Below, piece after piece: positions 44,266-55,288 of a DNA stretch of 64,000 nt (the stretch's first letter is position 1; the number at the start of each line of letters is the position of its first letter). The stretch is from Silene conica. Lineage: Eukaryota > Streptophyta > Magnoliopsida > Caryophyllales > Caryophyllaceae. The stretch lies in contig CM055312.2 in NCBI GenBank assembly GCA_029255685.2, forward strand, positions 5,542,649-5,606,648, written 5' to 3'. The position numbers were made by a program, and so were the translations under genes. Under the pieces are notes generated by a model, which was not told the DNA's origin, ran no database searches, and saw nothing but the letters and a program-made list of their open reading frames with translations.

Positions 44266-47136
44266 ATGCGCAGGTCAGTTCAAGGAGAACTCCTACCACT
44301 TGATCTCGAAATTGAGAGGACTCTTAGAGAAAGAAGAAAACAACTTCTAGCAAATCAAGAGGGAGGGTCACCATCCTCTTTATTTCAAGAAGACCTTTTC
44401 GAGTTACCACCATCTTCACCAAAAACACCACCTTCACAACCAAATTCTCCCATCAATCCGCCTTCACCAAAAACACCACCTTCCACCTACTTTCCAGTTT
44501 TTCCTAAAGAAGAAGATAACATGACAGAAGAAGCTACTATTGCCAGTCACTCTATGCCTCAGGCAAAGGACCTATACAAAGGGTTCACTTTACCTGCAGG
44601 TATTGGGAAGCCATTCGAGGCCAAGCCTGCCTATATTACTATGGTTGAAAGAAACCAATTCGGAGGCTCGGCCAATGAGGATGCAGCTAAGCATATTGAA
44701 ATCTTCACAGATTACATATGCTCTATAGCACCCCCAGAAGGAGTGACGCAGGATCAGATTAAACAGACCATGTTTATCTTCTCCCTTAGGGACTCTGCAA
44801 GAGAATGGTACAGAGACCTTGACCGCACTGCTGCGGGAGTTACAGATTGGAACACCTTAGCCCTAGCTTTCTACAGGAAATACTATTCTGCATCAAAGAC
44901 TAATGCCTTAAGAGTGCAGATTACTAATTTCAAGCAAGGACCCAATGAAGACTTTAGCGAGGCGTGGGACAGGTTCAAGAGACTTGTTCGATCCATACCA
45001 CATCACGGATTCGAACAATGGTTTCTTTGCAACCAGTTCTACAATGGCCTCTATGATGACAACAGGGCCTACTTAGATGCTGCAGCTAATGGAAGATTCC
45101 AGGATAATTCAGGAGAGACTAAAGGTCTCAAGTTAATAGAAGATGTTGCTGTGCACCGCGCTGAGCATGGTACTTCCAGAGGAAATCAGAGAAAATCAGA
45201 GTACAACCTGGCAGCAATTGAGGCCTTAACGGCCAAGCTAGAAAAATTTGAGGCTGCAGGAAAGCTCGATCTAGGGAGTGGAAGCAAGGGAGGAATTTAC
45301 CAGGTGAACGCCGTTCAGGACGGACCCTTTGCTTGTGAGAGGTGCGGTGGAGAAGGGCATGTGTCAAAGTTCTGCACTTCATCTAATGAAACATGTGCCG
45401 CTTTTCAGCATTATCGTGGGAACAATTTCTATGATCCAAATAATAACAATGTCCATCCCAACTTAAGGTGGACAAGCCAGAATGTTCAAAACCCACAGCA
45501 CATGCAACCTCAGCAAAATTCCACATATGTACCCCCACATAAACAGAATTTCCAAAGACCACCTTTCAACCCTCAACCACCTTCTAATCCACCACCCAAC
45601 ACAGATGCTCTTATCCAAAATCTTATTGGATTGGTTCAGAAGGAGTCACAGGCTAGAGAGGCGGGGATGAAGATGTTGGAGACCCAGATTGCTCAGATCG
45701 CGAGCAAGAATGATACTAGGGCTCCGGGTCAACTTCCGACAAAACCAGACCAGAAGAAGGAGACTCTAAACATCGTAACCCTGCGAAGTGGAGCTAAAGT
45801 GGGGGCTGAGAAAGAAAAAACAGCGAGTAGCAGCGAAGTCGGTCGACCGACCAAAAATCCTGGTCGACCGACCACAGAGCAGGATCCGAAAGTTTCGCCT
45901 GAACAGGAGACTGGTCGACCGACCGAGAATACTGGTCGACCGACCACAGAAGCAGAGCCCGAAGTTCCCTTTCGTCCAGAATTGCCGAATAACTTAAGGG
46001 ATTTCCTTTTCAGGGGTGATAAGACCCCTAGGTTTTTAAAAAGGGCTGCAAATACGGAATCCTCAGCTGCTCCTTTTCCAGAAAGACTCGTGCCTTCGAA
46101 GGATCAGGTATCTTTTGACAAATTTAAAGATGTAATTCGTTCATTAAATGTTCAAGTTCCATTTTTAGAATTAGTTCAACAAGTTCCTTCTTATCTAAAA
46201 TTCATGAGACAGCTTTTGTCAAGAAAGAGATCTCTAGAAAAGGTTGAGTCGGTGGCTCTCACTGAAGAGTCATCTAGTTTTTTAACTCATGTCATTGCCC
46301 CTCATAAATTAGAAGACCCTGGAAGTTTTTCTGTCCCCTGTAATATAGGAACCTTCCCAGTTAAAAAGGCTTTATGCGACCTAGGTGCTAGTATAAGTGT
46401 CATGCCCCTAAGCGTTGCCTTAAAACTAGGAATGACCGAATTTGCAGTAACCAGTATGACAGTCCAGATGGCTGATCGCACATCTATGGAACCTATAGGG
46501 GTGTTAGAAAACATCCCTGTGCGTATTGACAGGTTTTTCTTCCCAGTAGACTTTGTTGTTTTGGACATCCCAGAGGATGCCCATATACCCATCATTCTAG
46601 GAAGACCCTTTCTTCACACTGCAGGTGCCATTATAGATGTAGGCACTGGAACTCTAACCTTCAAAGTAGGCAAACATTCTATTATCTATGGCCTATCCTA
46701 TAGGAAGAAGGATGCTATGACCCCCATTACATGTAATGCCATAACTTCTGAGAAGAAGTATGAGGTCATCACTACTTCTCCACCTTTATTACCTGTTCCT
46801 GTATCTGTTTTTACACCTCCGCCCCAGATTGGGAGCAATAGGGAGGACACTTCTATCGTGACTATTGCAGGAACTGGTTTGGGGAAACCCAAGGAGAAGG
46901 AAGTTGTCATCCAGAGAGGAGGAATGGGATGCCTGAGCTATGGAGAGGATGAGGATCCAGACGTCGTGGATCGAGAAGAGAAAAAGAAGAGAAGGCAGGC
47001 TCAAGAAGAGAGACCGTCGCATATGCTTTGCGACGGAGGAAAGAAGATGTGTTTTGCTACTGAAGCAAAAACAGTGGAGACTACGGCGTGCCGTCAGAAG
47101 CCGTGGTCGGATATCCTCCGCATCTTCAGCGGATAG
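44266..47136 (+). CDS. gag: Athila gag-protease
   Basis: 956 residues, open throughout. A proline/serine-rich start is followed by a retrotrans_gag capsid (about 150-265: FIFSLRDSAREWYRDL, WNTLALAFYRKYYS, NFKQGPNEDFSEAWDRFKRLVRSIPHHGFEQW), a CCHC knuckle (CERCGGEGHVSKFC, near 362), a PQ-rich linker, and a retropepsin (about 695-810: LCDLGASISVMPLSVALKLG, IPIILGRPFLHT). Between residues about 525 and 565 four GRPT words are encoded by GC hairpin modules. The frame ends in a basic stretch; no polymerase domain follows. Confidence 0.92.
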   Translation: MRRSVQGELLPLDLEIERTLRERRKQLLANQEGGSPSSLFQEDLFELPPSSPKTPPSQPNSPINPPSPKTPPSTYFPVFPKEEDNMTEEATIASHSMPQAKDLYKGFTLPAGIGKPFEAKPAYITMVERNQFGGSANEDAAKHIEIFTDYICSIAPPEGVTQDQIKQTMFIFSLRDSAREWYRDLDRTAAGVTDWNTLALAFYRKYYSASKTNALRVQITNFKQGPNEDFSEAWDRFKRLVRSIPHHGFEQWFLCNQFYNGLYDDNRAYLDAAANGRFQDNSGETKGLKLIEDVAVHRAEHGTSRGNQRKSEYNLAAIEALTAKLEKFEAAGKLDLGSGSKGGIYQVNAVQDGPFACERCGGEGHVSKFCTSSNETCAAFQHYRGNNFYDPNNNNVHPNLRWTSQNVQNPQHMQPQQNSTYVPPHKQNFQRPPFNPQPPSNPPPNTDALIQNLIGLVQKESQAREAGMKMLETQIAQIASKNDTRAPGQLPTKPDQKKETLNIVTLRSGAKVGAEKEKTASSSEVGRPTKNPGRPTTEQDPKVSPEQETGRPTENTGRPTTEAEPEVPFRPELPNNLRDFLFRGDKTPRFLKRAANTESSAAPFPERLVPSKDQVSFDKFKDVIRSLNVQVPFLELVQQVPSYLKFMRQLLSRKRSLEKVESVALTEESSSFLTHVIAPHKLEDPGSFSVPCNIGTFPVKKALCDLGASISVMPLSVALKLGMTEFAVTSMTVQMADRTSMEPIGVLENIPVRIDRFFFPVDFVVLDIPEDAHIPIILGRPFLHTAGAIIDVGTGTLTFKVGKHSIIYGLSYRKKDAMTPITCNAITSEKKYEVITTSPPLLPVPVSVFTPPPQIGSNREDTSIVTIAGTGLGKPKEKEVVIQRGGMGCLSYGEDEDPDVVDREEKKKRRQAQEERPSHMLCDGGKKMCFATEAKTVETTACRQKPWSDILRIFSG
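45838..45945 (+). repeat. GC hairpin modules inside the Athila reading frame
   Basis: Two pairs of ggtcgaccgacc, each about 25 bp apart, encode GRPTKNPGRPTTE and GRPTENTGRPTTE. The same 12-mer pairs occur in this element's LTRs and 3' region. Confidence 0.85.
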
Positions 47137-49148
47137 TTGTTTTTAAGTTGCAGTTTTAAGACAATTTATGTTATGTTGTGTGAAACTTTTTAGTTCGGTT
47201 TGCTAGTAGTTAAGACTTTTAGAATCGTTCCGGGCATTTCGTGCATTGTTGGGCGCGCATATTTTCTTGCTTTTTCAGGATTTCCGAGAAAAAACGAAGA
47301 CCTCCAGGACTCAGCTGGTCGACCGACCAGAAACATCAGTCGGTCGACCAGACGCGCTGTATCGCCGATTTTTCCACTGTTCACAGGAGGTCGATCGACC
47401 AGAAACACCGGTCGGTCGACCTACTGTCCGTCGCAGTCTTTCGTTTTCTTCCTCAGGAACCGTGAAATCAACTTGGGTACTTGAGTGGCACTGCTGGCCA
47501 CCAAAACCTCCCAGCTTACGCTGGTTTGGGGAGGTTTTTCTCATGCATCTTTTAACCCAGTGAGTTCTTTCCAGTTTTTCCTTTATTTTATTTTACTTGC
47601 ATTTGTCTTTTAATTTTCTGAAACCTTTACTTAGGCTGATGCACAATGGGGACATTGTGCGGGTTGGTTTGGGGAATGGTTTCGTGTTACATGCATTACA
47701 TTTTGTCACACGTTTATTGCATTTCTGTCTTGCATCGTTCTTTTCTTTATTTTCCTTATTTTCCTTATATATACAAAAAATCAAAAAAAAATCCAAAAAA
47801 AATTAAAAATTTTAAAAAAATCAAAAAAATGCACGTTTATTTTAGCATATAGGTCGAGTCGGAACGAAAGTATTTCAAGGATGATTTAGCTATCTTACAT
47901 GTTTATGCCTTTACCTTGCCTTGTCAACTTGTTTTAGTATGAGAGTCTTTTGCATATCTACGAGTTTTTGTCAACTTGCATATCTTGAGACTTGACTTAT
48001 ACCTTGGCAACCTACTTATACATTCTAAGTTTTAGAGCCTTATTCCTGGTTTCATTCTTAAACCAGTTGTCTAGGATGTGAGTAGTACTCCCCTTGGAAC
48101 ATGTTACATCAATATGCATAAACATGAACTTGAATTGCTATATACTTGTTTTACTTTCTCGTTTTGTGAGTCTTGATACGTGCATTTGGGATCCCTTTTC
48201 TCTTATTTACCCATAAGCTTCACATAGCCAAAATTGCCTTTTTATTCCCCCAAAACTACATCCCATATTTAGCCTACCTTTCCAAGCTAGTATTTGTAGT
48301 CATTGGATTATTTTTTGAGGCATCTTGGTTTGTATGCTATCATGAGCAAAAAGAGAAAAGAAAGAAAGAAAACAAGAAAAGAACAAGAACAAAAAAAAAT
48401 TCAGAAAAGAAAGAAAGAAAAGAAAAAGAAAAAAAAAAAAAAAAATCCGGAAAAGACAGAGCCAGTCGACCGACCACCTCTATAGGTCGGTCGACCGTCT
48501 GGCACTATCAGAATCAAATTTTCGTTCCAAAATCCCTTTCTTTTATATGTTATAACTCCCGTACCTCATCCAAAAATATTTGGGAGTCCTTTCTTATATA
48601 ATGTGAGAGTTGTGCTACAAAAGAGCACTTTCTTAATATCAAAAAGTCGTGAAGTATGTTGTTGGGAACCGGTTTTACTAGCTTGGCTACTAACCCCACA
48701 TATCCAAAAGCGTCTTAACCACTTTTACCTTTTACCTCACATATCTTTCATTACCTCAATTGCATGTATCTAGGCCATTTAATGAGATTGTTATACAAAG
48801 TTGTAGAATTCTTGTTCATGTTAGGTTGCAGGCATGTTTCCATGGGTCGCAGTTAGGTGAGTGTCATGACAAATATACTTCTTTCTATCTTTTACATATA
48901 CTCACCCTTTGCTTCATGAGTGTCTCGAGCGTACCGCGAGAGTCCATGGTATAAGTCTCTATAGTTTCTATTTGTGCAAGATTGACAACGCCATAACTCG
49001 TTTGCATGATTTAAATACTTTCTCATTTTGTACTTGGCATTGGTTCAGGCTTACATGTAAATTTCGCTCTGAGATTGAAATCGTTCCATTAGTTAAGATC
49101 GAGTCTATTTCTTGCTTGAGGGCAAGCAAGGGTTTGGTTTGGGGAATT
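47137..49148 (+). other. Non-coding 3' region of the Athila derivative
   Basis: No polymerase or env-like frame recognised. It contains further paired ggtcgaccgacc-type hairpins (about 47317-47350, 47388-47421, 48464-48500), A-rich runs (47765-47835) and a purine tract at 48348-48445. The end, gggtttggtttggggaatt, is the polypurine region before the 3' LTR. Confidence 0.75.
48348..48445 (+). repeat. Purine-rich low-complexity tract
   Basis: About 100 bp of (AAAG)n-like sequence with very few pyrimidines, ending in a long A run. Confidence 0.85.
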
Positions 49149-50730
49149 TGATACGTGTCTATTTTATGATGTTTTACATCTATTTTTACACGTATTTGGT
49201 CGCTCATTTACTATGTTTTAGCCTCTATTTCCCACAAATTGTGTACTTTCGTATTTTTATGCACTTTTGCAGATTTATGCGGAAAGGAGACAATTTAGCA
49301 CCAAATTCGTATCCTCAAGTCTTTAGCTTAATTAAGGAATAAAAGGAAAGTCAACTGAAGTCAAAGTCAAAGTGCCAAAGGTCAAAACAAGAAGAAATCC
49401 GAAGACTTCCCAGGAAGAGGCGGTCGACCGACCAACTAAACGGGTCGGCCGACCAGACCCAATTTTCATGAGGCCCAAATTTCAAGAAAACCGCAAATAA
49501 GAGAAGCCCAGCAGGAAGTGGTCGACCGACCAACTAAACGGGTCGGCCGACCAGAACGAGGCCCGTACGATTCATTTTCGGAAATAAAGTAGAATTAGAA
49601 TCTTAAGGAAACTCTTAGTTTTTTACCCTATATAAACTAATCTTGTGATTAGGGTTTGGCATCTTCAACTATCTTGGATTATTAGATCTTTCATCTATCA
49701 AATCCTTTAGTATCAAGTCTTTATCATATTCAGTTTTATTCAAGCTTTAGTTTTGTAATCATTCAAGAATTCTCAAGCATTCAATAAAGTTTATTCCGTT
49801 CTTCCTTAACTCCAATTGTGGTAATTCTTCTTTGATCTAGTTTCATTATTATTCTTATTGCTTTTATTACAATTGTTAAGTTAGAATCCCAAGTTTTATT
49901 GAATCTTGCATGTTTAGATTATTTACTATGTTTTCCATGTTTATTCCCAATTTTATATTCGTCTTAACAGTTATGAGTAGCTAATTTTCATATGTTAGGA
50001 TGTAGGGGATAATATGCATAGGTAAATAAGAATCCGAAAAACCGACCTGTAGCAGGACCACGGTCGGCCGACTGGAATAGTCGGTCGGTCGACCGAGGCC
50101 GTGGTCGGCCGACTGGAGTAGCCGGTCGGTCGACCACTCGCGTCTGTTTTCTTATTTCGTCTTTTCTTATAAATTATAATATCCTGCAATGAGACCAATA
50201 GGAGACTTGTAGGATGTTAGTAATGACCTACCCAAGATTGAAAGATACGGGAAGGGCATTGGTTTACACTTTAAGACGGATAGGTTACTCAAGGCTGAAA
50301 GGTATGTAACCTGGGATTTAGGAATCACCCTTATTGTTGACACCCAATAATTGTGAGACCTAGGAACTAATAGCATAGGCCGAAAGGAGCTATTAGGTAG
50401 CATAGACCTAAAAAGATATGTTACACCCCCTTACGCGACTGCAATACATGTTGACCTTAGGATTTATTTTACCTTAGCTAATTATTACCCAAACATCCTA
50501 GCATCCCCTTTTATTATATTTTATTCTCATCTTTTAATTCTTGTTTTATTTTAATCTTTGCCCTAGTTATAGTAATCAACCAATCAACCCCTAAAATTGT
50601 TACCTTAAACATTAACATTAAGACAATAAACATTCCCCACCTCCTTGTGGTTCGACCCTGACTTTCACTATCTATTGTTAAGGTTAGGAATTATAAATTT
50701 TATCTTTGGTACCCTCAACGACGGGCATCA
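49149..50730 (+). repeat. 3' LTR of the Athila derivative
   Basis: Same length as the 5' LTR, one observed difference. Confidence 0.95.
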
Positions 50731-50735
50731 ACGCT

Positions 50736-53700
50736 GCACATCTTTTGGCTTCTAGGGTGATTCCAGCTGCAGAACTGCTTTGATCTGTTCTGTCCTGGCT
50801 TCTATCCCTCTCTGTGTTACCATATACCCCAGGAATTTCCCACTGGAAACTCCAAAGGTACACTTGGCCGGATTTAGCTTCATCTTGTACTTCCGGAGGG
50901 TGTTGAATGTTTCCTCCAGGTGCTGGGTGTGGTCCGCCGATTGCTTGGATTTGACCACCATATCGTCTATGTATACTTCCATATTGCGTCCTATCTGGTC
51001 TTTGAACATCATATTGACGAGCCGCTGGTATGTAGAACCAGCATTCTTAAGACCGAAGGGCATTACATTGTAGCAGTAGATGCCTCTTTCGGACCTGAAT
51101 GCTGTCTTCTCCTGGTCTGCCGGGTCCATTTTGATCTGGTTGTACCCGCTCCAGGCATCTAGGAAGGTTAATATCTCGTGACCTGCAGTGGCGTCTACCA
51201 TAGCATCTATATGTGGCAAGGGGAATGGGTCCTTGGGGCAGGCCTTATTCAGGTCTGTGAAATCCACGCAGACCCTCCATTTACCATTCTTTTTTGGTAC
51301 CACCACTACATTAGATAGCCATTCTGGGTACCTGACTTCCCTGATCTTTCCTGCCTCCAGAAGGTTATCTACCTCCTGGTTTATGATCTGATGTCTTTCT
51401 GCTGCAAATTTCCTGCGCCTCTGCTGCACTGGTCTGAATCCTGGATCTATGCTGAGCTTGTGTGTTATGATCTCTGGGTCTATGCCAATCATGTCTTTGT
51501 GGGACCAGGAAAAGCAGTCCACGTTCTTTCGGAGCAGCTGGAGGAGCTGCTGGCGCAGATCTCCAGAGCACTCTGAGCCTACGAACACGGTCCTTTCTGG
51601 GTGTTGCTCATCCAGATGGACCTCAACGATTTCTGGCTACTGGGGCTCGATGTACTCCTCCTGGACGTGCAGTTGCTGTAATTGCTATGCTCTGGCAGCT
51701 GGTGGTCTGGTGGTCCTTTTAAGAGCTACTTTGTAACAATCCTTGGCCTCCTCCTGGTCTCCCCGTTTCTCCTGAACTCCCCATGGTGTAGGAAATTTCA
51801 GGCACTGGTGGTACGTTGACGGGATTGCTCGCATTTCGTGGATCCAGGGCCTGCCAAGAATAACATTGTAAGTAGATAGACCATCAATAACTAAGTACCT
51901 TACCTGTTTGTTCAGCCCTCCGGCGTAGGTGGGGATGGTGATTTCCCCCAGGGTATGCGATGTTTCTCCACTGAATCCGACCAGGGGAATAGCTTTCTTT
52001 GTCAGGTCCTTCTCGTCAAATCCCATGCTCTTTAGTGCATCCAGCATTAGCAGGTTGACGGAGCTGCCTGTGTCTACCATGACCTTCCTGACCTCACAGT
52101 TGCCGATGTTCAATGTGATAATCAGGGCATCATGCTGCTGCTCTAGTACAGCTTCTGCATCTGTCTCGTCAAAAGTTACTGCTGGGAGGTCCTGCCTTGC
52201 TATTCTGCATGATGATTCTGGCTCGTCTCCCTTAGCTGCAGTTACACGTCTTTTGGCTGCTGAGTAGGTGAGCCCACACAGCTCTGATCCTCCAGTGATG
52301 ACATTGACAATTCTATTGCAAGGAGGAGCTGGTGAGGGCTGCACCTGGCTGGCTGCATTGACTCTGGTGGACTTCTCTGGGAGCAGATGATCCAAGTTGC
52401 CTCGGTCATACTGGAATCGGACCTCCTTCCTGAGGGTATAACATTCATCCGTAGTATGACCTATGTCATCGTGAAATTCGCATCTTTTGCTTGCATCACG
52501 GCGGTCGTTGGGTCACTCCTCTTTCTTCTTTGGCCATCTGACTCCCTTGAGTTCTTTTAAGGCCTTCAGTAAGCCAGCCATCCCGGTGGTAAAGCCATAC
52601 TCGCTGACCTTCGGAGGTGGATCTACATCATTTTTACCACCGGTGCTCCCGGATACCTTGCTCACTGGCTTGCTGTAGGGCTTTGATCTCTCGCTCCTTT
52701 TTTCCACTGGTGCTTTCCTAGACACAGGTTCTGTGTCATAGGTACTTCTTCAGGAGGCAGCGTCTTCTTCCAGCCTCATGGCTGCAACTGCCTGGGCCTG
52801 TACATCAGCAAAGGCAGTGCATGGGTGCATTGTCAACTGCTTGTACAGGTCTGAATCGTGATGTAACCCTCTGCGGAAGGCTTCTATGGCAGTGGGTACA
52901 TCACAATGCGGAATGGCAACCTTCTCCTTGTTGAACCTGGTGAGGTAATCTCGAGTGGTTTCCTCGAATCCTTGAACAATTCTGTATAGATCGCTGCTCT
53001 GCTTTTCTGGTTTCATGCTGCTAGCAAACTGCTGATTAAAGGCATTAACCAGATCTGCAAAGGAGGAGATGCTGCGATTGGGCAATCCCACGAACCAGTG
53101 CAGGGCTGCTCCGGATAGGGTTGACCCAAATCCTTTGCACATGCAAGCGTCATTAAATGCTCCGGTTGCGGTTACCACCATCATTTTCTGTTTGTACTGA
53201 TTTATGTGGTCCAGGGGGTCGGCCGTACCATCATATAGTGTCATGGTTGGTGGCACAAACCCCTTGGGCACATTGATCAGGGCAATGTTGTCGATGAATG
53301 GTGAATCTGCATAGCTGTCCTGGGAAGCTTTCTCCATGGGTCTTGGCATGCCAGGTATCTTGGTGATCATGTCTTTCAACTCCTGGTAGCGCTGGTCTGA
53401 GAGACTGCCTGCTCCAGGGAATGGATTGACTGGCGGAGGGAAGAAGCCTGGAGGGGCTCCTCCCCAGGGACCTGAGGTCGGGTTGACTGGCGGAGGGAAG
53501 AAGCCTGGAGGGGCTCCTCCCCAAGGTCCGGCGGCTGGTTGACTGGCTGCCTCGGATGAACTGAAGCCTGGTCCTGGATGCCAGCCAACTGCTGACTGCG
53601 CTGGTGCTCCTCCTTGCCACCCTCTAGTGCTGGACTGGTTCACGGGTGCTGCTCCTACTGAGATCTCTGGCGTTCGCCCGATGGTAGGCTGCGGAGGGGT

Positions 53701-54341
53701 ACCTGAAAAAATCAAAGGATCAGTCCCGGGGGAAAACAAGGTGTAGGATTACCTGCAGGCTGAACTGGTCTGGACTGCGGTGCTCCAAACACAGACGAGT
53801 CCAGATCCAGTATCTCTGGGTCACTGCTCGGGGTGGTGACACCTAGATCCAGCCTGGTGACGATCTCCTGGGGGATTGGTCGGTTCAACCCTACTCTCCC
53901 GAAGGGATTGAAGGTCTGCCCAGGCCCTGGCTGCAACATTCTGAACGGCTGCTCTGGACGTGTGACTGCGGCGATCTACTCTCTCAGGTTCAGATTGTCC
54001 TTCTTCAGGCCCTCTATGGCTTCCTGCAGAGCACTCATTCCCTAGACCACCATCTGCATCGGATCGGTACGGGGAACCTGCGGCTGCTGGCCTGCTCCTG
54101 GCATCTGGGCTTCTCCACTCCTGCTAGGGCTGCTCTCTCTGCTCTGCCTTGGAGAAGCAGACACAGGGGGTGATCTGGGAACCTGAGGAGGTTTGCTGGA
54201 TGGGACCGCAACCCTTGAGGTTGTGGTCTGGATTACGACCAGGGGTGGTCCTGTGAGACCAACGGATACAGTGGGGTTGATCCCACTGGACTGGGCTGGC
54301 ATGCTCTGAGAACTGGAAGGGTTAGCTTTGGTCCCAGACAT
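50736..54341 (-). pseudogene. Tat gag, protease and proximal reverse transcriptase
   Basis: From high to low coordinates: proline-rich gag N-terminus; a capsid domain (LYDGTADPLDHINQYKQKMM, AALHWFVGLPNRSISSFADLVNAFNQQF, about 52990-53260); protease (KVMVDTGSSVNLLMLDALKSMGF, YNVILGRPWIHEM, about 51850-52110); and reverse transcriptase (KKNGKWRVCVDFTDLNKACPKD, YNQIKMDPADQEKTAF, VMPFGLKNAGSTYQRL, YIDDMVVKS) up to the Athila insertion. A direct repeat of about 66 bp within gag (near 53420-53530) encodes a duplicated PPGFFPPPVN-type segment. Broken; treated as fossil. Confidence 0.88.
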
Positions 54342-54388
54342 GCTTGTTGTAACGAGATAACGATTTTAAATATTGGAATGCGCACTAT

Positions 54389-54406
54389 GCCCCACGGTGG
54401 GCGCCA
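54389..54406 (-). promoter_or_regulatory. Primer-binding site of the Tat element
   Basis: On the minus strand tggcgcccaccgtggggc, a few bases inside the 5' LTR (54410-54910). Confidence 0.88.
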
Positions 54407-54915
54407 AATTGTTTTGGTAAAATTTCTACCGAGTTGAAATATTGTGATGTAGGTCAAAGTGCCAACCAATATAAAGATTAACGCAGAAAATGAATACGAA
54501 AATTAACGAAACGAAATAATGACACAAGAGATTTTGGTGACGCGGAAAAACCCAATGAGGGAAACAACCGCGGGGGGAACGGAATCCCACCAATATTTTA
54601 CTATGATCCAGAGATTTCACTGCTTAGTACGAGTACAAGTGTTTGCGTAAGTAGTAAGTTTACAACGTGTGAGCTGAATGAATAAAAAATGCCCTAGCCT
54701 TTCCTTCTATAGCTGCGGATTTTAGCTCAACTAATTCTGCTCTGGCCCTGGAATGTAGGAGTGAATATAGGGGGATATTCCTTTAGGGTTTTGACCCATT
54801 CTCCTACTCCAACGGCTCTTTTCCTACGTCTGGTCTGCTTCTGTGACGGGCTGCTGATTCTGAAACTGCTTATGGGCCCAACATTACGATGAGGATTTTT
54901 GGGCTAAACAAGTAG

Positions 54916-55130
54916 TATGCGTGGAAAGTTTGGACTAGATTGGCATTAAGGACAAATCCATTTGTCTTTTTATGTCAATTAGGCTTAGAGATCTTTAAGG
55001 TTTAAGCGTAGAAGTGGTTTTGCTAGAGACGGATCTACATGGAGTTTGTTTCCATGTATTAGTAGTAGTCTTATAATGACACGTTTGTTTTTTATATATT
55101 TATACACTTACCTTTTATCAAAAAAAAAAA
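54916..55130 (+). other. 3' end of the LINE with poly-A
   Basis: Non-coding 3' untranslated sequence resuming after the Tat element, ending ccttttatc plus an A run. Confidence 0.8.
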
Positions 55131-55136
55131 AGTGTC

Positions 55137-55288
55137 CTAAAAATATAATAGTACGAGGCCTTTTGGGAAGGAGCCCAAGAGTAAATCCGTGAGGGCTTGA
55201 CCCAAAGCGGACAGTATCGTACTACTATGGACAGTGGACACCGACGCAGCAGAGGCCCAACACGAGGTTTTCACGCTTCCGCATAACA
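55137..55288 (+). repeat. Second part of the TRIM-A 3' LTR
   Basis: Matches 33442-33593 with roughly 8% differences; ends gcataaca before ttgct. Confidence 0.9.

Larger units (their letters stand above)
42560..50730 (+). mobile_element. Athila-clade LTR retrotransposon, gag-protease derivative without polymerase
   Basis: LTRs of 1582 bp each (42560-44141 and 49149-50730) start tgatacgtgtc and end cgggcatca; I saw one difference, so insertion is very recent. Target duplication acgct at 42555-42559 and 50731-50735. The primer site tggcgccgctgccgggga (44147-44164) is that of Athila. One long gag-protease frame follows, then about 2 kb of non-coding sequence. Reverse transcriptase, RNase H, integrase and the env-like region are absent. 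It looks whole for a non-autonomous derivative. Confidence 0.95.
36603..54910 (-). mobile_element. Ty3 LTR retrotransposon, Tat clade, interrupted by an Athila derivative
   Basis: 501-bp LTRs (36603-37103 and 54410-54910) start tgttttggta and end gggctaaaca; three differences, about 0.6%. Target duplication agtag at 36598-36602 and 54911-54915. gag-pol reads on the minus strand; the primer site, read on that strand, is tggcgcccaccgtggggc (54389-54406), typical of Tat elements. An extra RNase H before integrase and an antisense gene between pol and the 3' LTR also mark the Tat clade. Without the insertion it is about 10.1 kb. Broken, with several breaks in addition to the Athila insertion. Confidence 0.93.
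34127..55130 (+). mobile_element. L1-type LINE with ORF1 only, interrupted by TRIM-B and the Tat element
   Basis: Ends in a poly-A run at about 55120-55130 followed by agtgtc, which repeats 34121-34126, giving a target duplication of 6-7 bp. Its own sequence is 34127-34390, 34971-36602 and about 54916-55130, near 2.1 kb. ORF1 is present; endonuclease and reverse transcriptase (ORF2), normally some 3.5 kb, are absent although the 5' and 3' ends are both present. It would thus need another LINE's ORF2. Confidence 0.85.
33376..55288 (+). mobile_element. TRIM-A: miniature LTR retrotransposon, its 3' LTR split by a LINE
   Basis: 218-bp LTRs start tgttaggatg and end gcataaca. Target duplication ttgct at 33371-33375 and 55289-55293. 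Own sequence totals about 0.9 kb: LTR 33376-33593, interior 33594-34060, second LTR 34061-34126 plus 55137-55288. It has a tRNA-Met primer site and a purine tract but no protein domain, which defines a TRIM. LTRs differ at roughly 7% of sites, so it is old. Each LTR carries an snRNA-gene-like promoter pair (see findings). Confidence 0.9.

Noticed and set aside
47137-49148. env-like or polymerase region of the Athila element
   Set aside because: No domain motif in any frame; the region is non-coding, A-rich and hairpin-bearing.
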